This document shows, piece after piece, positions 1 through 9,194 of a stretch of 64,000 nt of DNA. Both the position numbers and the translations under genes were made by a program. Origin of the DNA: Paracoccus saliphilus (GTDB lineage: Bacteria; Pseudomonadota; Alphaproteobacteria; Rhodobacterales; Rhodobacteraceae); the NCBI RefSeq assembly GCF_028553805.1, contig NZ_CP067140.1, forward strand, positions 1,612,001 to 1,676,000, read 5' to 3'. Below the pieces are notes generated by a model. The model saw nothing but the letters and a program-made list of their open reading frames with translations. It ran no database searches and was not told where the DNA came from. Position 1 is the first letter of the stretch; every line of letters starts with the position of its first letter.

Positions 1-889
1 ATTTCGACTGCACGGCAGCATCTACGGCGGTCATGCCGCCGCCGATCACCACAACGTCGCGGCCGACGGGCAGGGCGGTCAGGTCGCTGGCCTGTCGTAG
101 TTCGCGAATGAAGGAAATCGCGTCGGTGACATGCTCGCGATCCTCTCCCTCGGCGCGCAGCGCGTTCACTCCGCCAAGCCCCATGCCCAGGAACACCGCG
201 TCATATTCCTGCCGCAGGCCGTCCAGCGTGATTTGCTGACCGAGGCTTTGCCCGTGGCGCAGCTCGATCCCGCCGATCCCCATCAGCCATTCGATCTCGG
301 CCTGAGCGAAATCGTCCACGGCCTTGTAGCTGGCGATGCCATATTCGTTCAGCCCGCCCGGTTTCTCGCGCGCCTCGAAGATGATCACATCATGGCCCTT
401 GGCGGCCAGCCTGTGCGCCGCTGCCAGGCCCGCCGGGCCTGCACCGACCACGGCGATGCGCTTGCCCGTGGGCTCGGCACGCCGGAAGGGATGGCCCTGC
501 TGCGCCATCAGCCCGTCGGTCGCATAACGTTGCAGGGCGCCGATCTCGACCGGCTGACCCTCGGCATCCATGCGCACGCATTCGCCTTCGCACAGGTTCT
601 CGGTCGGGCAGACACGGGCGCACATGCCGCCCAGGATATTCGCATGCAGGATCGTCATCGCCGCCGCATCCGGCGTGCCGGTCGCGATCTGGCGGATGAA
701 CAGGGGAATATCGATAGAGGTTGGACAAGCCGTGACGCAGGGCGCGTCATGGCAGAAATAGCAGCGGTCGGCGGCGACGCGCGCTTCGTGACCGTCCAGC
801 GGAGGGGCGACATCGGCGAAATTCGCCGACAGTTCTTCCTTGCTGAGGCGTCCGGGCGCGACACCCGGCGACAGTCTGGCTTGGGACAT
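1..889 (-). CDS. preT: NAD(P)-dependent dihydropyrimidine dehydrogenase subunit PreT-like, partial (3' end outside window)
   Basis: Flavin/Fe-S oxidoreductase subunit that passes electrons from NAD(P)H to PreA, which reduces uracil and thymine in the reductive pyrimidine pathway. The N-terminal part has a cysteine cluster (CYFCHDAPCVTACPT, then MCARVCPTENLCEGEC) of the glutamate-synthase-small-subunit type that binds 4Fe-4S clusters. An FAD-binding dinucleotide fold (VVGAGPAGLAAA) follows at about residue 150, and a second GGGMTAVDAA fold begins at the window edge. The ATG at 889 has AGGAGA seven bases upstream. About 296 codons are present; homologues run to about 450 residues. The family also includes other GltD-like subunits, so PreT rests on the overall pattern and on the RutR-like operator upstream. 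The partner preA would be expected just left of the window. Confidence 0.75.
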   Translation of the reverse strand, partial: MSQARLSPGVAPGRLSKEELSANFADVAPPLDGHEARVAADRCYFCHDAPCVTACPTSIDIPLFIRQIATGTPDAAAMTILHANILGGMCARVCPTENLCEGECVRMDAEGQPVEIGALQRYATDGLMAQQGHPFRRAEPTGKRIAVVGAGPAGLAAAHRLAAKGHDVIIFEAREKPGGLNEYGIASYKAVDDFAQAEIEWLMGIGGIELRHGQSLGQQITLDGLRQEYDAVFLGMGLGGVNALRAEGEDREHVTDAISFIRELRQASDLTALPVGRDVVVIGGGMTAVDAAVQSK

Positions 890-939
890 TTTCGTCTCCT
901 GGCTCACCTGTTGGATATGATCAGGCTGGCACAGGTCAG

Positions 940-968
940 AAATTTTATCAAATGGTAAAATAAAATTT
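940..968. promoter_or_regulatory. Palindromic operator upstream of preT, RutR-like core
   Basis: Perfect 9-bp arms AAATTTTAT (940-948) and ATAAAATTT (960-968) flank an 11-bp spacer. The central 16 bp (944-959, TTTATCAAATGGTAAA) match 13 of 16 positions of the known E. coli RutR pattern TTGACCA-NN-TGGTCAA when the free centre is counted as matching. It lies 51-79 bp before the preT start in an AT-rich stretch. RutR controls pyrimidine degradation, which fits the gene. The assignment to RutR is inference. Confidence 0.5.
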
Positions 969-1096
969 GCGCAGTTCATGCGGGAACCATCCGCTGGAAT
1001 GCCTCGATCAGGGGCATCCTCCAAATGCTCCCAAAGGAATCCGGGAGAACAAAGCCCCAGTTGCGGTGATAGGTGGATGTTGTTGCGAGACGCGGA

Positions 1097-1777
1097 TCAG
1101 GCCAGCAGCGTCTCGACCCATTCGGGCACGGTCCGGCTGGCTGGTCCAGGGATGCGTCGCGAGAAATCCCGGCTATTGGCGCTTTCCTCCAGGTTCAACT
1201 CGATGCATTCCACCCCGGATCGTGCGGAATGCTGCGCGAATCCCGCCGCTGGATAGACATTCCCCGATGTGCCGATGGCGGCGAACAATTCGGCCTCGTC
1301 CAATGCCTGCCAGATCCGCTCCATGTGATAGGGCACCTCACCGAACCAGACGATGTCGGGGCGCGTGGCGCAAGCACCGCAAGCGGGGCACCGATCCTCG
1401 GGGCGCATGAGTTTCGGCGCCTGCCAGCGCGCGTCGCATGATCCGCATAGCGCGCTGTTCAGCGCTCCATGCATGTGGATGACATCGGGGCTTCCGCCTC
1501 GCTCGTGCAGATCGTCCACATTCTGGGTGATCAGGGTCAGGTCATGCGCGCCGGCCAGTTTCGCCAATGCGCGATGGGCGGCATTCGGCTGCACTTCGGC
1601 AGCTTTCTGGCGGCGCATGTTGTAGAAGTCATGGACCAGCGCCGGATCGCGCTCGAGCGCTTCGGGCGTGGCGATATCCTCGATGCGATGGTTTTCCCAT
1701 AACCCGTCCGAGGCACGAAAAGTCGCCAGTCCGCTTTCGGCCGAAATTCCGGCGCCGGTCAGGACCGTGATGCGCAT
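1097..1777 (-). CDS. cobB: NAD-dependent protein deacylase (sirtuin, CobB type)
   Basis: Removes acetyl or other acyl groups from protein lysines using NAD+, in the cytoplasm. The NAD-binding GAGISAESGLATFR opens the protein. TQNVDDLHERGG and the catalytic His of IHMHG follow, then two zinc Cys pairs (CGSC and CPAC). FYNMRR holds the Tyr and Arg that in class III sirtuins such as CobB and SIRT5 receive acidic acyl groups, so desuccinylase activity is plausible. Length is 226 aa, close to family size. I chose ATG 1777 because the family begins directly with this motif; the open frame extends further upstream but would overlap the neighbouring secreted-protein gene. Four bases separate it from that gene, so the two are probably cotranscribed. 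Confidence 0.85.
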   Translation of the reverse strand: MRITVLTGAGISAESGLATFRASDGLWENHRIEDIATPEALERDPALVHDFYNMRRQKAAEVQPNAAHRALAKLAGAHDLTLITQNVDDLHERGGSPDVIHMHGALNSALCGSCDARWQAPKLMRPEDRCPACGACATRPDIVWFGEVPYHMERIWQALDEAELFAAIGTSGNVYPAAGFAQHSARSGVECIELNLEESANSRDFSRRIPGPASRTVPEWVETLLA

Positions 1778-1781
1778 CGCC

Positions 1782-2084
1782 TTACCGGCAATAGGCAGAG
1801 GCGGTATTTGCGAATTTCTTGTAGCGCGACCAGAAGGCGCTGTCGCGGCTGCTGTCGGATGTCCGGGCTTCCTGCGCCTTGTGCGGATCGCGGAAGAAGC
1901 GCGCGGCGCGGCGCTGGTCCGAGCGGGACAATGTCTGGTCCGCCACCTGCTGGATGCATCCGCAAAGCGGTGCATTGCCGCGTGCGCGGTCGGATCGGAT
2001 GCAGGCGTTGTCGATGGGGCCGGCCATGGCAAGCGGTGTGGTCAACACAACGGCCGCGGCCGCAATGACGATGCGGTTGAACAT
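1782..2084 (-). CDS. Small secreted Cys-containing protein, function unknown
   Basis: A 100-residue protein with a clear Sec signal peptide (hydrophobic core IVIAAAAVVLTTPLAMA, cleavage probably after AMA). The mature part is short and basic with four cysteines (ACIRS, PLCGC, final YCR), so two disulfides are possible in the periplasm. Similar small proteins in Rhodobacterales are sometimes labelled arginine transporter in databases, but nothing here supports transport. ATG 2084 follows a good AGGAGA site. It reads into the sirtuin gene. Function is not recognised. Confidence 0.7.
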   Translation of the reverse strand: MFNRIVIAAAAVVLTTPLAMAGPIDNACIRSDRARGNAPLCGCIQQVADQTLSRSDQRRAARFFRDPHKAQEARTSDSSRDSAFWSRYKKFANTASAYCR

Positions 2085-2168
2085 GAACTGTCTCCTCGGT
2101 TCCTTACTGCCTCGGGCGGCCGGTTGGCCGGCTTGTTCTGCCCTTATAGACACAAGATATAGCAAAAA

Positions 2169-2193
2169 CGTTACTTCGACTCAATCTGTAACG
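2169..2193. repeat. Inverted repeat in divergent promoter region
   Basis: Arms CGTTAC (2169-2174) and GTAACG (2188-2193) with a 13-bp spacer lie between the divergent secreted-protein and HAD-hydrolase genes. It could be an operator or a weak hairpin. No regulator is assigned. Confidence 0.3.
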
Positions 2194-2347
2194 GCCCTTA
2201 GTAGATGGCACAGGGAAGATCAGTTTCGTCAACATCTTGTGGGCCGGGCGTCTGTAAAGGTTTCGCGAAGGGGCGATTCGGGTAAGCAGCGATTTGACAA
2301 GCGTGAGGCGGCGTGATCTCGATCATCCGAACGTGATCAAGGGGGAC

Positions 2348-3046
2348 ATGATGATAGAGGCGGTGGGGCTGGATGCCGACGATACCCTTTGGGAGAACGA
2401 GCGCTTCTTTCGGCTGACCGAGACCGGCTTTGCCGAATTGCTCGCCGATCACGGCGATCCGGAAGAGATCAGCCGCCGCCTCTACGATGTCGAAAAGCGG
2501 AACCTCTCGCGCTATGGCTTCGGGATCAAGGGCTTTACCCTGTCGATGGTTCAGACTGCCATCGAGCTGACCGATGGCCGGGTTCCGGGTTCGGTGATCC
2601 GGCAGATACTGGATCTGGGATACGAGATGCTGTCCCATCCGCTGCATCTTCTGGATGGCGTGCCCGAGGCGCTGGAGGCACTGGCCGGGCGGCGGTTGAT
2701 CCTGATCACCAAGGGCGACCTGATGGACCAGGAGCGCAAGGTCGCGGCCTCGGGGCTGGTCGAGCGTTTCGAGGCAATCGAGATCGTGGCGGACAAGACC
2801 CCCGATGCCTATGCGCGGGTCCTGGCACGGCATGATATTGAACCGGGGCGTTTCCTGATGGCCGGGAATTCGGTCAAAAGCGATGTCCTGCCGGTTCTGG
2901 AACTGGGGGCGCGGGGGGTGCTGATCCCGCATGACCTGACCTGGCAGGTGGAGCGGGACGACGATCCCGACCATCCGCAGTTTCACAGGCTCGGGGCGAT
3001 CTCGGAGCTGCCGGGGCTGATCGAGCGGATCGAGGCCAGGGAATGA
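2348..3046 (+). CDS. HAD-superfamily hydrolase
   Basis: Phosphatase-type enzyme of the haloacid dehalogenase superfamily, 232 aa. Motif I is DADDTLW near the N-terminus (nucleophile Asp), motif II is the Thr in LILITKGD, and the motif III Lys and motif IV acidic residue lie in DKTPDAY and GNSVKSDV. A helical cap sits between motifs I and II. Substrate cannot be read from sequence; relatives include nucleotidases. ATG 2348 (or the adjacent ATG 2351) follows AAGGGGGA. Its stop overlaps the start of the following transporter by 4 bp, suggesting translational coupling. Confidence 0.8.
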   Translation: MMIEAVGLDADDTLWENERFFRLTETGFAELLADHGDPEEISRRLYDVEKRNLSRYGFGIKGFTLSMVQTAIELTDGRVPGSVIRQILDLGYEMLSHPLHLLDGVPEALEALAGRRLILITKGDLMDQERKVAASGLVERFEAIEIVADKTPDAYARVLARHDIEPGRFLMAGNSVKSDVLPVLELGARGVLIPHDLTWQVERDDDPDHPQFHRLGAISELPGLIERIEARE

Positions 3047-3954
3047 GTGACAATCTTCGCGCGGCAGTGCTGATGACATTGTCGATGGCGCTGTTCTCGC
3101 TCGAGGATGCCTTCATCAAGCAGTTGACCGCGGGGATGCCGGTCTATCAATTGCTGGCGATGGTCGGGGCATTCGGCATGCTGATTTTCTGGCTGCGCAT
3201 GACATGGCGCGGGCAACGGATGTGGTCGCGGGCATTGCTGCATCCGATGGTCGTCGCCCGCAATCTCGGCGAGGTCGGCGGAGCGTTCGGCTTTGTGACC
3301 GCGCTGGCGGTGGGCGAATTGGCGGCGGCCTCGGCAATCCTGCAGGTGCTGCCCCTGACGCTTGTGCTCGGAGCGGCGCTGTTCCTGGGGGAAAAGGTCG
3401 GCTGGCGACGCTGGAGCTCGGTCCTGCTTGGGTTCGTCGGCGTGTTGCTGATCCTGCGCCCGGGAACAGAAGCGTTCCAGCCTGCGGGCCTCTGGGCGCT
3501 TTTGGGCGTCGCGGCCCTGACCATGCGCGACCTGGCGACGCGCCGGATCCCGGCGGACATACCCTCGGATCAGCTGTCGGGGGCGGCTTACGGGGCGATG
3601 GTTCCGGCCGGGTTGCTGATGGGGCTGGTCGCTGCCGGGGCGCCTGTCGTGCCGAGTGTTCAGGACTGGGCGCTATTGTCGGGAACAATGGTCTTCGGTG
3701 TCACGGCCTATTCCGCGCTGGTGACGGCGTCCCGCCTTGGCGAAGCCTCGGCAGTGGCGCCGTTCCGCTATACGCGACTTGGCTTTGCGCTGATCGTCGC
3801 GGTCGTGGTGTTCGCAGAGCGTCCGGACGCGCCGACGCTGGCGGGCGCGGCGCTGATCGCGGTCTCGGGCGGGTATGCCATGTGGCGAGAGGCGCGGCTG
3901 CGTGGACAAAAGCGCCGCCCGCCGGACGGCCTGATCCGGCGCGGCGAGAGGTAA
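3043..3954 (+). CDS. DMT-superfamily (EamA) inner-membrane transporter
   Basis: A 303-residue protein with about ten predicted hydrophobic segments arranged as two EamA repeats, typical of drug/metabolite exporters. Segments such as LLAMVGAFGMLIFWL and WSSVLLGFVGVLLILRPG are characteristic. The C-terminal tail is basic and cytosolic. Substrate is unknown. The gene overlaps the HAD hydrolase by ATGA, so the two form an operon. Confidence 0.85.
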   Translation: MSDNLRAAVLMTLSMALFSLEDAFIKQLTAGMPVYQLLAMVGAFGMLIFWLRMTWRGQRMWSRALLHPMVVARNLGEVGGAFGFVTALAVGELAAASAILQVLPLTLVLGAALFLGEKVGWRRWSSVLLGFVGVLLILRPGTEAFQPAGLWALLGVAALTMRDLATRRIPADIPSDQLSGAAYGAMVPAGLLMGLVAAGAPVVPSVQDWALLSGTMVFGVTAYSALVTASRLGEASAVAPFRYTRLGFALIVAVVVFAERPDAPTLAGAALIAVSGGYAMWREARLRGQKRRPPDGLIRRGER

Positions 3955-4037
3955 GAGTGGCCCTGCCTTGGAAGTAACCTTGGCGATGGACGCAAATCCC
4001 TCTTTTCGCGGCCTGCGCGGCCTTGTATAGCCTCGCC

Positions 4038-5837
4038 ATGACCGAGCTGTCCCATATACGCAATTTCTCGATCGTGGCCCATATCGACCACGGTAAATCC
4101 ACCTTGGCCGACCGGCTGATCCAGCTGACGGGCACTGTCGCCGAGCGCGACATGAAGGCCCAGATCCTGGATGCCATGGATATCGAGCGCGAGCGCGGTA
4201 TCACCATCAAGGCCAATACCGTGCGGATCAGCTATCCGGCGCAGGATGGGCATACCTATATCCTGAACCTGATCGATACCCCGGGCCATGTCGATTTCGC
4301 CTATGAGGTCAGCCGCTCCATGCGCGCGGTCGAGGGCTCGCTGCTGGTCGTGGACGCCACGCAGGGGGTCGAGGCGCAGACATTGGCCAATGTCTACCAG
4401 GCCATCGACGCCGATCACGAGATCGTCCCGGTGCTGAACAAGGTCGATCTTCCCGCGGCGGAACCTGACCGGGTGAAGGAGCAGATCGAGGATGTGATCG
4501 GCATCGACGCGTCCCAAGCCATTCCGATCAGCGCCAAGACCGGCCTTGGCATCCCCGATGTGCTGGAGGCCATCGTGCAACGCCTGCCCGCACCCAAGGG
4601 AGAGCGTGACGCGCCCCTCAAGGCGATGCTGGTCGATAGCTGGTACGATCCCTATCTGGGCGTGGTCGTGATGATCCGCGTCATGGATGGTGTGATCCGC
4701 AAGGGCGACCAGGTCAAGATGATGCAGACCGGCGCGACCTATCGTCTGGACAAGCTGGCCGTGCTGACCCCGGCCATGCGCGATATCGCGGAACTTGGAC
4801 CGGGCGAGATCGGCGTTTTCACCGCCTCGATCAAGCAGGTTCGCGACACCCGCGTGGGCGATACCATCACGCACGAGAAAAAGCCCACGACCAAGGCGCT
4901 TCCGGGCTTCAAACCCGCGCAGCCGGTGGTGTTCTGTGGCCTTTTCCCGGTCGATGCGAATGATTTCGACACCCTGCGCGACGCCATCGAGAAACTGGCC
5001 CTCAACGATGCCAGCTTCAGCTATGAAATGGAAACTTCTGCGGCGCTCGGGTTCGGCTTCCGCTGCGGTTTCCTTGGCCTTTTGCATCTGGAAGTGATCC
5101 GCGACCGGCTGGAGCGTGAATATGACCTTGATCTGATCACGACTGCGCCTTCAGTGGTCTTTAGGCTGCATATGCGCGATGGCGAGATGCGCGAGCTGCA
5201 CAATCCGGCTGACATGCCCGACCTGACGCTTGTGGATCACATCGAAGAGCCGCGCATCAAGGCGACGATCATGGTGCCCGACGAATATCTGGGCGATGTG
5301 CTGAAGCTGTGCCAGGATCGGCGCGGCATCCAGCTGGACCTGACCTATGCGGGCAGCCGTGGGATGGTTGTCTATGACCTGCCGCTGGCCGAAGTGGTCT
5401 TCGACTTCTATGATCGGCTGAAATCGGTGACCAAGGGTTACGCCTCCTTCGACTACCAGATCAGCGAATATCGCGAAGACAACCTGGTCAAGATGTCGAT
5501 CCTTGTGAATGATGAGCCGGTCGATGCGCTGGCGATGATGGTGCATCGCGACCGGGCCGAGGGCCGGGGGCGCATCATGGTCGAGAAGCTGAAAGAGCTG
5601 ATCCCGCGCCACATGTTCAAGATCCCGATCCAGGCGGCGATCGGTTCCCGGGTCGTCGCGCGCGAGACATTGTCGGCGATGCGCAAGGACGTGACTGCGA
5701 AATGCTATGGCGGCGATGCGACGCGAAAGAAGAAGCTGCTGGAAAAGCAGAAGGCCGGCAAGAAGAAGATGCGCCAGTTCGGCAAGGTCGAGATTCCGCA
5801 GACGGCGTTTATCCAGGCGCTGAAGATGGACAACTGA
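4038..5837 (+). CDS. lepA: Elongation factor 4 (back-translocating GTPase LepA)
   Basis: Ribosome-associated translational GTPase of 599 aa, the same length as E. coli LepA. G1 is [15 protein letters not shown]2 lies in [13 protein letters not shown]3 is DTPGHVDF, and G4 is NKVDLP. Domains II, III and V follow, and the unique C-terminal domain ends with a Lys-rich [11 protein letters not shown] segment that contacts RNA. ATG 4038 matches the family N-terminus; an in-frame ATG lies five codons upstream. An intrinsic terminator follows the gene. Confidence 0.97.
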   Translation: MTELSHIRNFSIVAHIDHGKSTLADRLIQLTGTVAERDMKAQILDAMDIERERGITIKANTVRISYPAQDGHTYILNLIDTPGHVDFAYEVSRSMRAVEGSLLVVDATQGVEAQTLANVYQAIDADHEIVPVLNKVDLPAAEPDRVKEQIEDVIGIDASQAIPISAKTGLGIPDVLEAIVQRLPAPKGERDAPLKAMLVDSWYDPYLGVVVMIRVMDGVIRKGDQVKMMQTGATYRLDKLAVLTPAMRDIAELGPGEIGVFTASIKQVRDTRVGDTITHEKKPTTKALPGFKPAQPVVFCGLFPVDANDFDTLRDAIEKLALNDASFSYEMETSAALGFGFRCGFLGLLHLEVIRDRLEREYDLDLITTAPSVVFRLHMRDGEMRELHNPADMPDLTLVDHIEEPRIKATIMVPDEYLGDVLKLCQDRRGIQLDLTYAGSRGMVVYDLPLAEVVFDFYDRLKSVTKGYASFDYQISEYREDNLVKMSILVNDEPVDALAMMVHRDRAEGRGRIMVEKLKELIPRHMFKIPIQAAIGSRVVARETLSAMRKDVTAKCYGGDATRKKKLLEKQKAGKKKMRQFGKVEIPQTAFIQALKMDN

Positions 5838-5877
5838 AAAGAAAAACCGCTTGGTCCGGATGGACCGGCAGATGGAA

Positions 5878-5909
5878 AAAGGGCGAGGCAGTCATGCCTC
5901 GCCCTTTCT
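5878..5909. terminator. Bidirectional intrinsic terminator between lepA and the SPOR-type carboxypeptidase
   Basis: A 13-bp stem AAAGGGCGAGGCA / TGCCTCGCCCTTT closes a GTCA loop. A-rich and T-rich flanks on the two sides let it act on both convergent genes, lepA ending at 5837 and the carboxypeptidase ending at 5934. Confidence 0.85.
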
Positions 5910-5933
5910 GATTCATCCGGTTCTTCGTTGGTC

Positions 5934-7562
5934 TCAGGGACCGACCACTTGGCAGTCCTGTTGCTTTGCCTGCAGCCGTTCACAGGTGAGCTGCGCATTC
6001 GCCTTGGTCAGGTTCGCAAGGCTCGGCTGAAAGCCGCGCAAGGTATCGGCGACGTGCCGATTGGCGTTTTCCAGTATGTCCCCGCCTTGCAGTGCGGTTT
6101 GCATCAGCAGTTCGTCAGCCTCGGCCTTCGAACGATAGAGGCCGAGCACCACCCCCCAATGACGTCCGCTGTTTTCGGCACGTGACACGATTTCAAGGGC
6201 AGCGGGATTCGCGACGTCGCCTTCGCCCATTGCGGCGAGAATGACCGTGTCGGAACGCGGTTCGGGCGGTGTCGAGGCAACAAGTGCCAGCGATCCCGAG
6301 CCTGCCTGCGGGGAAGGCTTTGCCTCTGCCACGACCGCGGCCGTGCTTGCATTGCCCTGGTCGCTGCTGCTCCCGCGTGAGCGGGGTGCCGGAACCGGGC
6401 GAGACGAATTCGCCAGGACCGGAGTCGCAAGGCTGGCCGATGACGTGTCGCCGACCTCATCCGAGGCTACCGCCATCTGGACCGCCTTGGCCACGGCATC
6501 CGCGTTTGCACTTGGGCGCAGGCGGGGCCTCGCGCTGACATTCAAGGCGAGACGGCCGGAGGATTGTGGCTGAGCCGCCGGAGTGGGCGGGGTAGGGGTC
6601 GCGGCACTGGTCCGCTCGGGCGGGGCCGAGGCCTTGAGCGTCAACTGCTGCGGTTGCGGTTGCGTTGCGGCGGGCGTCGGCGCCACCCGGGCCCGGCGCA
6701 CGATGCGTTGTTTCAGTGTGGGAGGCGGGCCCGGCCGCACCTCACGTACGCGGCTTGGCACGCGGGTGAAGCTTGAATCGAGAAGCTGCGCCATGACTTG
6801 GTTGCGCTGTGCGGTCGATGTGCCGCCGAAGACGGTCGCGATCAGGCGCTTGTTTCCACGCTTGGCCGAAGCCGTCAGGTTGAAGCCCGCAGCCCTGGTA
6901 TAGCCGGTCTTGATACCGTCGGCGCCGGAATAGCTGTCGAGAAAACGCTTGTTCGTATGCGAGACCTTGGCAATTCCCGCATCCGCCGAGCGGCGCGAAA
7001 ACAGGTTATAGTATTGCGGGAAATCGTAAAACACCCGCCGCCCGAGGATCGACATGTCATGGGCGGTGGAATAATGCCCGTCCTGCGTCAGGCCGTTGGC
7101 ATTGCGGAACTGCGTATTCCTCATCCCCAGGGCATGGGCCATCTGTGTCATCTGCCGGGCGAAGGCCTCTTCCGATCCGGCGAGCCCCTCACCGATGGCG
7201 GTGGCGGCATCGTTGGCGGATTTGATCGCCGCGGCGCGGATCAGGTAGCGCAGCTCGATCTTTTGTCCGGCCTTCAGTCCCAGTTTCGAGGGCGGCTCGG
7301 CAGCGGCATTGGACGAGATCGGGAACTTGGTATCCAATCGGACCTGCCCCCGTTCAACGGCCATGAATGCCAGATAGAGGGTCATCATCTTGGTCAGGGA
7401 CGCAGGATGAAGCTTGGTGTCTGCATTCTGCGTGTAGATGGGCTTTCCTGTGCGCGCGTCCATGACATAGGCCGCGAAAGGCGCAGCCGACAAGGTCGCG
7501 GGCACCATTACGGCCAGCAGGGTCAGAGCCCACAGCCGGGCTGTCAGGGGTAATAGGGTCAC
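5934..7562 (-). CDS. D-alanyl-D-alanine carboxypeptidase with C-terminal SPOR domain
   Basis: Penicillin-binding protein 5-like enzyme that trims the terminal D-Ala from peptidoglycan pentapeptides in the periplasm. A signal peptide covers the first 26 or so residues. The serine peptidase triad motifs are SLTK (55-58), SAN (115-117) and KTG (218-220). A long Pro/Ala/Ser/Thr-rich linker (about 280-450) leads to a C-terminal SPOR domain that binds denuded glycan, suggesting recruitment to the division site. At 542 aa it is longer than ordinary PBP5. A second paralogue lacking SPOR is at 41720-42865. Confidence 0.88.
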   Translation of the reverse strand: MTLLPLTARLWALTLLAVMVPATLSAAPFAAYVMDARTGKPIYTQNADTKLHPASLTKMMTLYLAFMAVERGQVRLDTKFPISSNAAAEPPSKLGLKAGQKIELRYLIRAAAIKSANDAATAIGEGLAGSEEAFARQMTQMAHALGMRNTQFRNANGLTQDGHYSTAHDMSILGRRVFYDFPQYYNLFSRRSADAGIAKVSHTNKRFLDSYSGADGIKTGYTRAAGFNLTASAKRGNKRLIATVFGGTSTAQRNQVMAQLLDSSFTRVPSRVREVRPGPPPTLKQRIVRRARVAPTPAATQPQPQQLTLKASAPPERTSAATPTPPTPAAQPQSSGRLALNVSARPRLRPSANADAVAKAVQMAVASDEVGDTSSASLATPVLANSSRPVPAPRSRGSSSDQGNASTAAVVAEAKPSPQAGSGSLALVASTPPEPRSDTVILAAMGEGDVANPAALEIVSRAENSGRHWGVVLGLYRSKAEADELLMQTALQGGDILENANRHVADTLRGFQPSLANLTKANAQLTCERLQAKQQDCQVVGP

Positions 7563-7853
7563 TGTCGCGGTCTCTTCTGCCTCATGCGGCGCGTCGTTTA
7601 TCGCACGCCTATTGTTAATTTTTTGACTATAGCATGATTGGATAATTCAGAAAACAGTGCATTTTACATATTTTATTGCGCGTAACGGTTGATCGCGTAT
7701 CTCCCGCCGGGTGTCGTTTGTCGCGTTGCGTCGCTGCGCAAACGGGGGGCTTTCATCCCGGCATAATTTGACTATATTTTGGCCAAGGAACGCAGGGCGC
7801 CGCAATGATTGCAACACGCCCCTCAATCCGCGAAAGGCCAGAGCTCAACCGCG
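7563..7853. promoter_or_regulatory. AT-rich divergent promoter region between the SPOR-type carboxypeptidase and clpS
   Basis: This 291-bp stretch has no supportable gene. It holds two exact copies of TTTGACTATA (7622-7631 and 7767-7776), each beginning with a TTGAC -35-like element, and an inverted repeat CGTTTG (7715-7720) / CAAACG (7739-7744). Promoters for both flanking genes are expected here, but I cannot assign -10 elements confidently. Confidence 0.4.
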
Positions 7854-8183
7854 ATGACGCATTGGATGACCGACCCGAACGACCCGGACGAAAAATCCGA
7901 TCTGGTGGTGAAGCCGCGCGTGAAATCGCAGCGGCCACCGATGTACAAGGTGTTGATGCTGAATGACGACTTCACCCCGATGGAATTCGTCGTTCATGTT
8001 CTGGAGCGCCTGTTCAGCATGACCCATGCGCAAGCGATCGAGATCATGTTGACCGTTCATCGCAAAGGGGTCGCCGTGGTCGGTGTCTTTTCGCATGAGG
8101 TTGCCGAAACCAAAGTGGCGCAGGTGATGGAACTGGCACGACGTCAGCAGCATCCCCTGCAATGTACCATGGAAAAAGAGTAG
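7854..8183 (+). CDS. clpS: ATP-dependent Clp protease adaptor ClpS
   Basis: Adaptor that delivers N-degron substrates to ClpAP. The conserved core starts at [19 protein letters not shown] and continues through [15 protein letters not shown] and [15 protein letters not shown], which form the N-degron pocket and ClpA-binding surface. Length from ATG 7854 is 109 aa; ATG 7866 (MTDPNDPDE) resembles homologous N-termini and is an equally good start. Neither has a strong ribosome binding site. The cognate clpA is in the same window at 17674-19998 on the other strand. Confidence 0.93.
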   Translation: MTHWMTDPNDPDEKSDLVVKPRVKSQRPPMYKVLMLNDDFTPMEFVVHVLERLFSMTHAQAIEIMLTVHRKGVAVVGVFSHEVAETKVAQVMELARRQQHPLQCTMEKE

Positions 8184-8186
8184 ACC

Positions 8187-9194
8187 TTGACAGGATCAAG
8201 ATTGCAACTGGCCTTCCCGGATGGCCATCCCGGGGGCGATGTGTTGGTTTTTGGCGCAGGCGGTAGCGATGACTTGTCGCCGCTCGACCCGGCACGAACC
8301 AGGATCGTGCAGGGAAACTTCCCCGATCACCGGATGCTGGCTTCGCGCGGGTTCAGCGTGGAGCCGCAAGTAGACGGGCGGTTCGAGACCGCGATCGTGA
8401 TCTTGCCGCGCGCCAAATCCGAGGCCCGCGCCCGTATCGCTGCCGCCGTGGAACGGTTGTTGTCCGGCGGAGTCCTGTGGATCGATGGCCGAAAGACCGA
8501 TGGCGTCGATTCAATCCTGAAGGAATTGCGAAGCCTGTGTGGCGTGGACGAGGTTCACAGCAAGGCGCATGGCAAGATTTTTCGCGTCATGCTGACCGAA
8601 AATGACCGGCTGCCAGAGGATTGGGCCGCACGCCCGGTCGAGGTCGCTCCGGGCTTCGTGACCCGTCCGGGCGTATTCTCGGCGGACGGGATCGATCCGG
8701 GCTCGGCCCTGCTGGCCCGGCGTCTGCCCGAGCGCCTTCCGACCCGGCTGGTCGATCTGGGCGCGGGATGGGGCTGGCTGGCGGCGCAGGCGCTTGCACA
8801 TCCGGGCGTCGAGGTGGTTCACTTGGTCGAGGCCGATCATGCCGCGTTGCAATCGGCCCGCGACAATATCCCTGATCCGCGGGCGCAGTTCCATTGGGCC
8901 GATGCGCGGGATTTTCACCTGCCCGATCCGGTCAATGGCGTGATCATGAACCCGCCTTTTCACAATGGCCGGGATGCCGACCCCAAGCTGGGCGCGGCCT
9001 TCATCGCGACGGCGGCAGGGCTTTTGACTGGCGCGGGAAAACTGTGGCTGGTGGCCAATCGCCATCTGCCCTATGAAACCGTGCTGCGCGAGCATTTCGC
9101 GCAAGTGACGGAAATCGGCGGGGACAATCGTTTCAAGCTGTTCGAAGCCAGCGGCGCAGGCCGTGGCGGGAAACGTCAAAGGGGACGTAGATGA
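8187..9194 (+). CDS. Class I SAM-dependent methyltransferase, RsmC-like
   Basis: Resembles the 16S rRNA (guanine-1207-N2) methyltransferase family. There is a degenerate N-terminal domain and a catalytic C-terminal domain with SAM motif LVDLGAGWGWLAAQAL and the NPPF target-base motif (VIMNPPFHNGRD). Length is 335 aa, family size. The start is TTG at 8187, three bases after clpS, preceded by AAAGAG. The stop overlaps the SDR start by 4 bp. rRNA as substrate is family knowledge; the exact base is not proven. Confidence 0.75.
   Translation: MTGSRLQLAFPDGHPGGDVLVFGAGGSDDLSPLDPARTRIVQGNFPDHRMLASRGFSVEPQVDGRFETAIVILPRAKSEARARIAAAVERLLSGGVLWIDGRKTDGVDSILKELRSLCGVDEVHSKAHGKIFRVMLTENDRLPEDWAARPVEVAPGFVTRPGVFSADGIDPGSALLARRLPERLPTRLVDLGAGWGWLAAQALAHPGVEVVHLVEADHAALQSARDNIPDPRAQFHWADARDFHLPDPVNGVIMNPPFHNGRDADPKLGAAFIATAAGLLTGAGKLWLVANRHLPYETVLREHFAQVTEIGGDNRFKLFEASGAGRGGKRQRGRR

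Noticed and set aside
1010..1056. CTCCC/GGGAG hairpin upstream of preT as a terminator for the sirtuin gene
   Set aside because: Only five base pairs and no T-run; not listed as a feature.
3768..5087. Long minus-strand frame overlapping the DMT gene and lepA
   Set aside because: Antisense shadow of two well-supported genes with no start signal.
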